Assembly: GCA_031286725.1 (NCBI GenBank)
Contig: JAITTR010000058.1
Location: 1-18,576 of the forward strand
DNA length: 18,576 nucleotides
Direction: 5' to 3'
Source of the DNA: Holosporales bacterium
Lineage (GTDB): Bacteria; Pseudomonadota; Alphaproteobacteria; RUG11792
Positions 1-6,958 of the stretch are shown here, piece after piece (positions within the stretch are counted from its first letter, which is position 1; the number at the start of each line of letters is the position of its first letter). The notes under the pieces are model-generated. The model was not told where the DNA came from and did not search any database. It saw only the letters and a program-made list of their open reading frames with translations. A program made the translations under genes and the position numbers.

Positions 1-794
1 GCGTCGCTCCCGACCGACGCTTGTAACGCGGCGCCCAAGACCATCTCTTTTGGCACGTACTCAGCCACTGCGCGTTGTCCGCCCTGGCCGTCGCTTACCT
101 GCGCCGCCGCGGCGCTGCTATAGTCAATTCCTAACCCGCTCACGTCGTAGGCAAAGGCAGTTAATATCAACTGATTTAGCCTCTTTAATCCGGCTTTAGC
201 TTCGGATATGGCTGTCCTTCTCCTACCCTCACCGAATTCTCTTGCATAATCAGCATTGCCATTCTTTAATATGTTTCTATAAAAAGCTGCACGTAATGGC
301 CTCAGAGTAGCAGTAGCATTAATTACATCTAATAGAGCAACAACAGGCTCTAAGCTATCTCTTCTAAAGTCCGCTTTATTTAAACTATCCCTATCTAATG
401 CTCCCCTTAAGTCTTTCAGTCTGCCAACCGCAGCCTTTGTAGCTCTTCTCAAATTTTCATCACTTGTAATAAAAGTCCACGCCTGAATAACATTATCATT
501 GCTTTCAAGGAAAATGTATCTCTCACCAACCCTTACTTCTGTTATCCCTCTAGCTATATTCAATAGTCCGGTCATAAAACAATATCCCGCTTTTATCTTA
601 TTGTAGTCGCCGGCAACTAGCGTTACCGAACCGTCGCCCCATATGTCCTCACGCGGGGTATGGGTTAATTGCTCAGTAGTAATATTGGAAGCTATGCTCA
701 AAAGTCGGCTATCAACTGTAATTCCAGCAGCAAACGATACGTTTGCGAGTCCTACTAATAAAAGCGACAACATTAATAATCTCTTTATATTCAT
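1..794 (-). CDS. Secreted protein of unknown function, 3' end outside the window
   Basis: An uninterrupted reading frame of about 264 codons begins with ATG at 794 and is still open at base 1, so the C-terminus is missing. The first 22 residues form a clear signal peptide (MNIKRLLMLSLLLVGLANVSFA, cleavage probably before AGITVD), so the product should leave the cytoplasm. The mature part looks mostly helical and charged, with no domain that I recognise and no beta-barrel pattern in the visible part. A weak AGGG lies 13 bases before the ATG. The last visible 80 or so codons are clearly more GC-rich than the rest. A degraded paralog lies at about 11767-12110 (shared AKAGLKRLNQLI / AKAGLQRLTQLI and ILKNG segments), so this is a multi-copy family in this genome. 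Expression probably starts at the poly-G promoter at 834-863. The reading frame and export are well supported; the function is unknown. Confidence 0.85.
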   Translation of the reverse strand, partial: MNIKRLLMLSLLLVGLANVSFAAGITVDSRLLSIASNITTEQLTHTPREDIWGDGSVTLVAGDYNKIKAGYCFMTGLLNIARGITEVRVGERYIFLESNDNVIQAWTFITSDENLRRATKAAVGRLKDLRGALDRDSLNKADFRRDSLEPVVALLDVINATATLRPLRAAFYRNILKNGNADYAREFGEGRRRTAISEAKAGLKRLNQLILTAFAYDVSGLGIDYSSAAAAQVSDGQGGQRAVAEYVPKEMVLGAALQASVGSD

Positions 795-833
795 AATTAA
801 TCATTTACCCTAAAAAATCATAAGTTTCGACTC

Positions 834-863
834 ACTTTACCCCCCCCCGGAGCCGCTTGTCAA
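834..863 (-). promoter_or_regulatory. Promoter with poly-G tract in the spacer, probable phase-variable switch
   Basis: On the minus strand a perfect -35 box TTGACA (863-858) is followed by an 18-base spacer and the -10-like hexamer TAAAGT (839-834). The spacer is AGCGGCTCC followed by nine consecutive G (848-840 on the minus strand). The start codon of the secreted protein lies 39 bases downstream. Slipped-strand changes in the G run would move the spacer between about 16 and 19 bases and so change promoter strength, as known for porA and fetA of Neisseria meningitidis. Phase variation here is inference from layout. Confidence 0.6.
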
Positions 864-987
864 TACTTATTTGATAATTTCTAAATTAAAACTTAGATTT
901 TGAGAGCATAAAAACAATTAAATTTGTTTTTGAAAGTAAAAGAAATAAAGAAATTTTGAGAAGATCACTTAGGAACTTAAAACAACA

Positions 988-1017
988 AAGCAGTCCGGGA
1001 GATTTCCCGGACTGCTT
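988..1017 (-). terminator. Rho-independent terminator of the 1035-2663 gene
   Basis: A perfect 13-bp GC-rich stem (988-1000 with 1005-1017) closes a four-base loop. It starts 17 bases after the stop codon of the minus-strand outer-membrane gene. Read on the minus strand it runs into a T-rich tail (TTTGTTGTTTT). It separates that gene from the promoter and secreted-protein gene downstream. Confidence 0.85.
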
Positions 1018-1034
1018 CCAATCGTCAAGCTAAT

Positions 1035-2663
1035 TTAGAATCTAAATCCGATACCGGCTTTAAGCATATGAGACGCGAATTTAATTTCCGCTCCAGCTGC
1101 TTTTGTGTTAACAAGTTTTGTCTTGAATGCGAAGTTATATGCCAATCTTGCAAAAACTTCTGGCGTAATCTCATAACTCACGCCAATGCCCAAAACTGGA
1201 ACAATCTTTGTCTTTTTGTGGCTCTTAAAGGTTTTCTTAGTTTCATTATCCCAGACTTCTAAATTAATTTTTTCTTTATCATCCGTTGTTAATTTATTGT
1301 ACTCTTCTCCCATTTTCTTGAACGAGTTTGAAAAATCAAAGACTTTTAATATTTTTGAAGTATCAGCTTTGTACCTTCCAATGCTTATTCCGCCAGTCAA
1401 GAAGACCTCAAACTGAGGAGCGACAAGGTATCCAACTCTTGGCATTAAAGCCACAACGAACTGTCTTTTAACCTCAACGCCTTCAGAAGCTTTTTTGTCT
1501 TTAATCTTGGCTTTTCCGCCACATTCCATACCAACGTTTAAGTCAATACCAAGCATTACGTCGTTAATTCTGTGGTCAAAGCCAAACAAAGCTTCAAACA
1601 AGAAACCTGTAGCTCTCTTACTAGCGACGCTCTTAGTGTCGCTTATTCCAAGATCAGACAATCCTTTTTTAACGACTTTTTCGTTATAAGCTGTCATATT
1701 CTCTTTGATCTTGCTAACATCCGTAATTAAAGTATCCGTCACTTTTTTGTCTGGTCCCGTCTTGTAGAATATAGCCTTCAAATCATTGTCAGATTTAAAT
1801 TGCTCTGACACGGCTTCTCTATACGTTCCAATCAATTCTCCAACCTTATTAAGCTCTGCTACATAAGCCTTATTTGGTTCTTTCGCAGATATATACACTC
1901 CAGATGTATTTGCTTGGTTAGCAAACAGATCCATGTTAGCATCGGTGGGGGTAAGTATAGGACCGGGACCGATAGGCAGTGCAGGAGTTGTCAAAGCTGT
2001 AGCGGTCGTAGCACTAACAGAGTAGAAGGAGACTCCTGCCGCTACGTTAGATCCCATAATATTATAGAATTCTTCAAGTTTACCATCTTCTTGTATTAGT
2101 TTTGTGACCGACTTTTCCAATAACTTGTTCAACTTACCTTTTATGGTAGAGTAGTCAGCCACTGCTTGTGGAGCAGCTTTGAACAAGTCATCAGACGCTA
2201 TACTCTCATCTCCGGAACACAGTAATGTTATCAATCTCCCTAATATAGAAGTTGTGTCTTTTTTAGCCAGTATAGCCGCCAAAGATCCTGCATTTGCAGT
2301 TCCTACCGCCTCATAATCATGCTGCAAACATAAAACACCAACCTGCCCGGTGTTGCTCAGTAGATCTGCCAGTATGGCCGCGATGGCATTACGGATCGCC
2401 TCGCTGTGTTCTTGCATTTTTTCTTTGTCCCACGTCGCCTTCGCCTTGGTAAGTAGAGCAGTCATTTTGCCGACCAAATCGTCATATAATTTTGTCCCTT
2501 TTTTAATAAACTGGTCTTTGTCATACTTTACGCTCGCTTTGTTAAACGAAGCTCCTAAATTTGCTCCAACATAAAATCCACCGTCATTACAAAGAGTGGA
2601 ACCCGCCGGAACGGAACCAACCGCAGCCATGATTCCGGCCACTAGTACTTTATTCATTTTCAT
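1035..2663 (-). CDS. Outer-membrane beta-barrel protein with a large helical insertion (542 aa)
   Basis: Predicted exported outer-membrane protein. Residues 1 to about 24 form a signal peptide, then comes a first strand-like segment (GGFYVGANLGASFN). The last 190 residues alternate polar and hydrophobic residues in barrel-like strands (FLFEALFGFDHRI, MLGIDLNVGM, VALMPRVGYL, VPVLGIGVSYEI) and end in GIGFRF, the terminal-Phe signature used by the BAM complex. Between them lie about 300 residues, largely helical, with a Pro/Gly-rich patch (TTPALPIGPGPILTPTD), probably an exposed loop domain. The ATG at 2663 is preferred over an upstream in-frame TTG because GGAG lies six bases before it. The barrel matches the protein at 2959-3762, which is transcribed divergently. 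It resembles opacity or OmpA-like surface antigens; partner and function are unknown. Confidence 0.85.
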   Translation of the reverse strand: MKMNKVLVAGIMAAVGSVPAGSTLCNDGGFYVGANLGASFNKASVKYDKDQFIKKGTKLYDDLVGKMTALLTKAKATWDKEKMQEHSEAIRNAIAAILADLLSNTGQVGVLCLQHDYEAVGTANAGSLAAILAKKDTTSILGRLITLLCSGDESIASDDLFKAAPQAVADYSTIKGKLNKLLEKSVTKLIQEDGKLEEFYNIMGSNVAAGVSFYSVSATTATALTTPALPIGPGPILTPTDANMDLFANQANTSGVYISAKEPNKAYVAELNKVGELIGTYREAVSEQFKSDNDLKAIFYKTGPDKKVTDTLITDVSKIKENMTAYNEKVVKKGLSDLGISDTKSVASKRATGFLFEALFGFDHRINDVMLGIDLNVGMECGGKAKIKDKKASEGVEVKRQFVVALMPRVGYLVAPQFEVFLTGGISIGRYKADTSKILKVFDFSNSFKKMGEEYNKLTTDDKEKINLEVWDNETKKTFKSHKKTKIVPVLGIGVSYEITPEVFARLAYNFAFKTKLVNTKAAGAEIKFASHMLKAGIGFRF

Positions 2664-2958
2664 GAATTTCTCCAAAAAAAATAATTACCTTTGATTCTGA
2701 TTTAACAACATAAAAGAGTTCCCTGCAAGCCGGAGGACGCAAAAGAAAGAAGAGAATTTATATAAGCGTTGTTTTTTTGCAACATCGAGAAAAAGAAGCT
2801 ACCTCATATAATAAGACTTAGAGAGCTAGACGCTTTATATATGTTGCATATTAGCGACAAACAAGAACGTTTCGTTATTTAATCGTTCGAAATCTTTTGC
2901 TACGCTTAGTTTTAAATGTAAGAATATAAAGAGATACGTTAGTTTGAGGCGTTTTGTT
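2664..2958. promoter_or_regulatory. Divergent intergenic region between two paralogous barrel genes
   Basis: These 295 bases separate two outer-membrane genes reading away from each other, so both promoters should lie here. The region is AT-rich. I see TATA-like stretches (for example 2757-2765 and 2925-2930) but no pair of hexamers with good spacing that I would call. Ribosome sites are visible at both ends: GGAG before 2663 (minus) and GAGG at 2946-2949 (plus). Confidence 0.4.
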
Positions 2959-3762
2959 ATGAATAAGAGTTTAATTCGTTCGTTTTCTTTATTATCTTTT
3001 ATTTTTGTTTCCGAGACAATTAAAGCCGAAGGATATGACATCGATACGAAACAGGCAATCGAAAATGCCGCAAATGCGGAACAAGAAAATGCTAATGCTC
3101 AGGTTGAAAAATCTAACAACTTCATTCCTTCCGAATCCGGCGGGGCAGAGTCTATAACAGGTTTTTATGGCGGAGTTAGCCTTGGTATGGATGTTTTAAA
3201 GTCTAAATTTAATAAAGAAGATGATTATAAGGCGGCGGGAGACGATCCTGAAAAAAAGAAATTAGCTAAGAAAAAGAATTCTAAGACAGGATTTTTAGGC
3301 GAAGTTTTCTGCGGATATAATTGTCAATTTGGGAAATGCATGGTTGGGTTGGAAGGGTCTATTGGCATGCCAACTTCAAAAAACAATGCGGAAGTTGGGA
3401 TTGAGACGAAAAATCTTGTCGGAGTAAAAAGAAAGTACACCTTTGGCATTGCTCCAAGAGTTGGATACGCGATAACGGATAGTCTTTTTGGATACGTTAA
3501 TTTTGGAACTGTTTTGTCCAAATACAAATTTGACAATAAAAACAAATCTACTGACGAGAAAAAATCAAATGATGAAAAGAAATCAAAAAGTCCGACGAAA
3601 GCGTCGATGTTCTTGGGTCTTGGCGTAGAGCAATACTTTGGCCCATTATTCGTCCGCGGGGAATGTAACAAAGTCTTTAATAAAAACCTAGGAACTGTAG
3701 AGGGAACTAAGGCATCCACCGGATCTTACGTATTTAAAATCGGCGGGGGATACAGATTTTAG
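2959..3762 (+). CDS. Outer-membrane beta-barrel protein, opacity-like (267 aa)
   Basis: Signal peptide at residues 1-23 (MNKSLIRSFSLLSFIFVSETIKA), a short Asn/Gln-rich linker, then a barrel of about 210 residues starting at ITGFYGGVSLGMD and ending in FKIGGGYRF with terminal Phe. Strands FGIAPRVGYAI, FLGLGVEQYF and LFVRGECNKVF align with those of the protein at 1035-2663 (VALMPRVGYLV, VPVLGIGVSYEI, VFARLAYNFAF), so the two are paralogs. This copy lacks the 300-residue insertion and instead has Lys-rich loops, one with repeated DEKKS. ATG 2959 is chosen over an upstream in-frame TTG because GAGG sits nine bases before it. A PAAR-like gene starts 16 bases downstream and may be co-transcribed. 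Export and barrel fold are well supported; the function is unknown. Confidence 0.85.
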   Translation: MNKSLIRSFSLLSFIFVSETIKAEGYDIDTKQAIENAANAEQENANAQVEKSNNFIPSESGGAESITGFYGGVSLGMDVLKSKFNKEDDYKAAGDDPEKKKLAKKKNSKTGFLGEVFCGYNCQFGKCMVGLEGSIGMPTSKNNAEVGIETKNLVGVKRKYTFGIAPRVGYAITDSLFGYVNFGTVLSKYKFDNKNKSTDEKKSNDEKKSKSPTKASMFLGLGVEQYFGPLFVRGECNKVFNKNLGTVEGTKASTGSYVFKIGGGYRF

Positions 3763-3778
3763 AGAATCTTAGAAGATT

Positions 3779-4174
3779 GTGATAGCTGTTTGCGGAGCTA
3801 TATGTCAGTGTTCTTGTGGTATGGTTCCCGCTGTCCTTAATGTTTTGCCAACCAATAGAGTTATTATAGGCTCTCAGCCAGTCGCTAGCGTTATGGATTT
3901 CGTTCCAATGCTTAATATAGCGACTTTTGTCATGTGCTCCAGTCTCGCCAATCCTACCGTAGCTACCGCGACGGCCGCCGCTACCGCAGCCGCGTTAGGG
4001 GTTTTTACTCTTGTTCCAATGCCTTGCGTTCCGGCAATTTCTTCTCCCTGGATTCCGACAAAACCTACAGTATTGCTAAACTCAGGATCAGTCGTCTGTT
4101 CAGGCAATACGTGCATATGCGCTTTTGGAGGCGCTATCTCAATAAATATGCCAGGGCAATTTACTGTTACATAA
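3779..4174 (+). CDS. PAAR-like protein, DUF4280 family (131 aa)
   Basis: The protein follows the DUF4280 pattern from end to end: GAICQCSCGMVPAVLNVLPT near the N-terminus, then IIGSQPVASVMDFVPMLNI, ANPTVATATAAATAAALG, VPMPCVPAISSPWIPTKPTV, and a final CICAFGGAISINMPG. DUF4280 proteins are PAAR-like and are thought to cap the spike of type VI secretion systems or related contractile injection systems. It has no signal peptide and no extra C-terminal domain, so any effector would have to be a separate protein or ride on a partner. The start is GTG at 3779 with only a weak AGAAGA before it; no in-frame ATG fits the conserved N-terminus. It lies 16 bases after the barrel gene. No VgrG, sheath or tube gene is visible in the window. 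Confidence 0.85.
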   Translation: MIAVCGAICQCSCGMVPAVLNVLPTNRVIIGSQPVASVMDFVPMLNIATFVMCSSLANPTVATATAAATAAALGVFTLVPMPCVPAISSPWIPTKPTVLLNSGSVVCSGNTCICAFGGAISINMPGQFTVT

Positions 4175-4416
4175 CGCGCTTTTGAAAAGCCGAAAAGGTA
4201 TATAAGCGGGGAATTTAAACGTCGTCGCTAACGAAGCTTTATAGATTTCGTTAGCTGAAAAACTAGGATTTATTAGAGCTTTTTCGCAAATAAGCGTAAA
4301 GTTTTATTGTTAACTAGTATAGAACTGGAAAGGAAGCAGTAAATTTTAGTATATTAATTCCCCCTCTCAAGCGTATTGGTAGAAAAAAGCTAGGTCTTAC
4401 AAGTTTAAGAATAAAA
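4175..4416. other. Gene-free AT-rich stretch with one inverted repeat
   Basis: I see no credible coding frame here. A 9-bp perfect inverted repeat GCTAACGAA / TTCGTTAGC (4227-4235 and 4247-4255) has an 11-base loop. It is not followed by a T run, so it is not a typical terminator for the PAAR-like gene. Together with the remnant that follows, the stretch looks like decayed DNA. Confidence 0.45.
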
Positions 4417-4559
4417 ATGTCCGTATGTATTGTTATTTTTTGTCTAGACGAAGAAGCCGTTTTGGGAATTAAAAAAGTTATTAATTCTCTTCCTATAAAA
4501 TTATTTTTGAAGTTTTTGATTGCGGTTTAAAAGGCAATTGTGATATTCTAATAATATAA
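4417..4559 (+). pseudogene. Probable remnant of a family 2 glycosyltransferase N-terminus
   Basis: The frame from ATG 4417 reads MSVCIVIFCLDEEAVLGIKK, then VINSLP, and stops at 4528-4530. This resembles the start of GT2 enzymes, where a hydrophobic strand is followed by a NEE-like motif and a helix (compare SVVIPALNEE). A frame change near 4510 gives VFDCGLKGNCDIL, which fits the next GT2 strand (VxDGGSxDxT) loosely, before another stop at 4557-4559. No ribosome site is visible and nothing further matches. I read this as a short, frameshifted relic; chance similarity remains possible because the segment is only about 48 codons. Confidence 0.4.
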
Positions 4560-4576
4560 GGTAGAATTTGTTCTAC
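4538..4576 (+). promoter_or_regulatory. Candidate promoter overlapped by a small palindrome
   Basis: TTGTGA (4538-4543) and TAGAAT (4562-4567) are separated by 18 bases. The palindrome GTAGAA-TTTG-TTCTAC (4561-4576) overlaps the putative -10 box and could be an operator. The coiled-coil protein gene starts 30 bases downstream. The hexamers are only partly consensus, so this is tentative. Confidence 0.3.
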
Positions 4577-4605
4577 GATTTTGGTTTCTTCTGGGGAGGG
4601 GGATC

Positions 4606-6435
4606 ATGAAAATTTCTAAGTATTTTCCATATTGTTTATGTTTCGTAACCGTTTGCTCGGAGATGGGGATTTGCGCTTTTAACGCTGAAGATCCAAGCGT
4701 AGCGGAAGTAAAAGAGAGAGTTAGAAAATTAGAAGAAGACGACCAACTGGCGGAAAGAGAGCTAGCTGAAACAAAGACTCGTACAGACGAAATAAAAGCC
4801 CAAAGCGAAACTATTACTACTCAATTGAAAGATTTAGATCAAAAAGTAACCGAAGGGGAACAGAAATTGGAAAGCCTTGCAACGCTGGAGGAGTCGTTTA
4901 AAAGCTTAGAAGCTGAGATTCAAGCCTGTAAAACGGAATTAGAAGAATTAAGATCAAAAACTCCGCCTCAGAACCAAGTTGAAGAGTTGCAAGCGTTCAA
5001 GGAACAACAGCAAGAAGAAAATACAAAACAAAACGCGGAATTGGCAAGACTTCAAATAAATTTAGAAAATCTTGAAAGTCAAACGTCTGCGGAAAGTGGC
5101 TCCAGCGGATTGTTAAACCTCGCAGGAAGCGTAATTCAAGGGGGAATGGGGCTTTTGGCGAAGAAATTGGACTTAGACGCTATAAAAAGCTCCGCAACGA
5201 CTGGACAACCTATCCCAAACGAAGGAGAATTATCTCCTACCGAAATGCAAAGAGTAAACTCGATAAAAGCGAGCATATTTAGCGGAAAATCAGACGAGGA
5301 ACTTCAAATCGAAGTGAACGGGTTAAATAGAGAAATCGCGCAAAGACAAGCTCCTACCTTTTATGGAGTAAACGAAACATACAAAAGCGATTTGCCGCTT
5401 ATATATATCAAGACATTGGCAAAAGACGGAAAAAATCTAGAATCGAACTGGTCGGAATTTTGCAACTTTTTCAAAACCCCACCGTCGGATATAGATAAAG
5501 AAATCGCCAACATTTTTTATGAAGCGGCCAAGAGAAATCCAAATATAACTCTTCAAGATATGAGAACGCTTGTGAATCTAGTGTTTTTTGGAGAACCTAA
5601 AAAAGAAATGCCTCTGAATCCTCAGATAATGCAGCCTATACCGGAATCACAGACGCAACCTGCGCAAATATCTCAGGCTAATCAACTCCAGCCTACCCAG
5701 CAAATTTTACTTGGCCAAACGTCACAAAATCTTCAGACGCCTCAGTCTCCGCCTTTACCAATTCAACCAATGCAGTTGCGACAAGACATTCAAACAAACC
5801 AGCCTATACAACCGATTCAGCCTACTCAAATGTCTCAGATAATGCCGCTTACCCCAAATCAACAGGTTCAAGTTGGACAAATAGTACAGAGTTCGGTTGG
5901 ACAGGGTCAATCGGAGACGCTACAGAATTCTCCAATGAATAAGAGTCTGCCAATTCAATCCATACAATCGGCTCCGCCTGCTCAATTAGTTCAATCGGTT
6001 CAGCCAGGACAAACATTACAAAATCCTCAGGTAAAGCAATCTATACCAAGTCAGCAAGCACAACTCGGCCAAATACCTCAGGTTAATCAACTCCAGCCTG
6101 CCCAGCAAACTTTGTCTATACAGACGCCTCAAAATCTTCAAGCGCCTCAGTCGCCGTCTGTGTTAGCTCAACCAGCACAGTTACGGCAAGGCGTTCAGAC
6201 GAGTCAACAGCCTATACAACCGGCTCCGTCTGCTCAAATACCTCAGAGTTCTAAGATAATGCTGCCTACGTCAAATCAACAGGTTCAATCTGAGACGCTA
6301 CAGAACTCTCAAATTAGCCAAAGTCAGCAGATAGTCCCGGATATGACTGTCCAAGATATACGTGATGGAGCAAAATATGACGTTGTTAAGAATGAATTTA
6401 TAAAAATCGCAAAACTATCAAATAAACAACTTTGA
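4606..6435 (+). CDS. Secreted coiled-coil protein with Gln/Pro-rich repeat tail (609 aa)
   Basis: ATG 4606 follows a very strong ribosome site (GGGGAGGGGG, 4593-4602). Residues 1-27 form a signal peptide (MKISKYFPYCLCFVTVCSEM then GICAFNA). Residues about 30-165 are a heptad-like, Glu/Lys-rich coiled coil. A Gly-rich hydrophobic patch follows (LLNLAGSVIQGGMGLLAKKL, about 170-190), then a compact region to about 340. Residues 340-585 are dominated by Gln, Pro, Ser and short aliphatics with recurring xQxxQP motifs. They hold an imperfect duplication, residues about 357-446 and 492-570. The end (DMTVQDIRDGAKYDVVKNEF) returns to normal composition. It has no enzymatic motif and no membrane anchor beyond the signal, so it is likely periplasmic, surface-exposed or secreted. 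I do not recognise a family; an adhesin or host-interaction role is only a guess. Confidence 0.85.
   Translation: MKISKYFPYCLCFVTVCSEMGICAFNAEDPSVAEVKERVRKLEEDDQLAERELAETKTRTDEIKAQSETITTQLKDLDQKVTEGEQKLESLATLEESFKSLEAEIQACKTELEELRSKTPPQNQVEELQAFKEQQQEENTKQNAELARLQINLENLESQTSAESGSSGLLNLAGSVIQGGMGLLAKKLDLDAIKSSATTGQPIPNEGELSPTEMQRVNSIKASIFSGKSDEELQIEVNGLNREIAQRQAPTFYGVNETYKSDLPLIYIKTLAKDGKNLESNWSEFCNFFKTPPSDIDKEIANIFYEAAKRNPNITLQDMRTLVNLVFFGEPKKEMPLNPQIMQPIPESQTQPAQISQANQLQPTQQILLGQTSQNLQTPQSPPLPIQPMQLRQDIQTNQPIQPIQPTQMSQIMPLTPNQQVQVGQIVQSSVGQGQSETLQNSPMNKSLPIQSIQSAPPAQLVQSVQPGQTLQNPQVKQSIPSQQAQLGQIPQVNQLQPAQQTLSIQTPQNLQAPQSPSVLAQPAQLRQGVQTSQQPIQPAPSAQIPQSSKIMLPTSNQQVQSETLQNSQISQSQQIVPDMTVQDIRDGAKYDVVKNEFIKIAKLSNKQL
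5674..6316 (+). repeat. Imperfect duplication inside the Gln/Pro-rich tail
   Basis: Two related copies are visible at both DNA and protein level, about 5674-5942 and 6079-6316, offset by about 405 bases. They share NQLQPTQQ / NQLQPAQQ, QNLQTPQSP / QNLQAPQSP, NQQVQ and SETLQNS in the same order. The second copy is shorter by roughly ten codons, mostly just before SETLQNS. All differences visible keep the frame open. Confidence 0.75.
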
Positions 6436-6796
6436 ATTCAGGCCTAAACTATATTAGATAGTTTGAAAGACGTATCCGAAAATACTCATAACTGAACGTA
6501 AAATTGTTTTTTCGTTTTATTATAAGTTTAGCTTGATTAAGGTTTAAGATGTTGTAGAGTACAAAAAATAACAAACCCGTTACTAGTGGCATAATTAAGC
6601 TATACTTGAATTAGTTAAAAATTGACCGAATGGACGAATCGTAAAGAAAAACATACCCCCATTTTGCTCAAATCTTTAACATTACCGAATCAATTAGAAT
6701 TTTTAAGAAAGCAGCGGAGGACATATACCCAACGAAGTTGGCTACATTCCTTTAATTTGCGCATAATATATTCATTTTCAACTTTAATGATAGAAT
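6436..6796. other. Gene-free region before the parS site
   Basis: AT-rich sequence with no convincing gene. A weak stem (AAACTAT / ATAGTTT) at about 6445-6463 lies just after the preceding stop codon but has no T run. A short open frame at 6622-6822 has no ribosome site or recognisable content and would run through the parS palindrome. CCAAC-GAA-GTTGG at 6729-6741 is a minor hairpin. I saw no cluster of DnaA boxes. Confidence 0.5.
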
Positions 6797-6812
6797 TGTT
6801 CCACGTGAAACA
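6797..6812. promoter_or_regulatory. parS site (ParB-binding centromere)
   Basis: The 16 bases TGTTCCACGTGAAACA match the bacterial parS consensus TGTTNCACGTGAAACA at every position; the palindrome has one asymmetric pair. ParB loads at such sites and, with ParA, moves the origin region during segregation. Chromosomal parS sites usually lie close to the replication origin, so the window may be origin-proximal. The site is intergenic, between the coiled-coil protein gene and pgsA. No parA or parB gene is in the window. Confidence 0.85.
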
Positions 6813-6843
6813 GTTAAACTGAGAGCAAAAAAAATCTTGAGCC

Positions 6844-6933
6844 GATTTGTCAAGGTAGAGAGCGAGAGAAGCGAGCGGACCTTGACAAATCTTTTGGGCG
6901 GATATGGTATAATTAAAAATACCATATCCGCCC
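6844..6933. repeat. Two adjacent perfect inverted repeats with embedded promoter-like boxes
   Basis: The first repeat pairs GATTTGTCAAGGT (6844-6856) with ACCTTGACAAATC (6879-6891): 13 bp with a purine-rich 22-base loop. Four T later the second pairs GGGCGGATATGGTA (6896-6909) with TACCATATCCGCCC (6920-6933): 14 bp with a 10-base AT loop. Neither has a T run right after the stem on either strand, although a run of eight T follows the first about 10 bases later on the minus strand, so it might help terminate pgsA. TTGACA (6882-6887) and an extended -10 TGGTATAAT (6905-6913) lie on the plus strand but with a 20-base spacer. Confidence 0.65.
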
Positions 6934-6958
6934 TCAGAGAAATTAATAAAAAGTAAGC

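Noticed and set aside
3324..3719. Minus-strand frame of 131 codons inside the barrel gene
   Set aside because: It is a shadow of the real gene, which has a signal peptide, barrel strands and terminal Phe on the plus strand.
6622..6822. Open frame of 66 codons between the coiled-coil protein gene and pgsA
   Set aside because: No ribosome site, no recognisable content, and its end is formed by the parS palindrome, so the frame is incidental.
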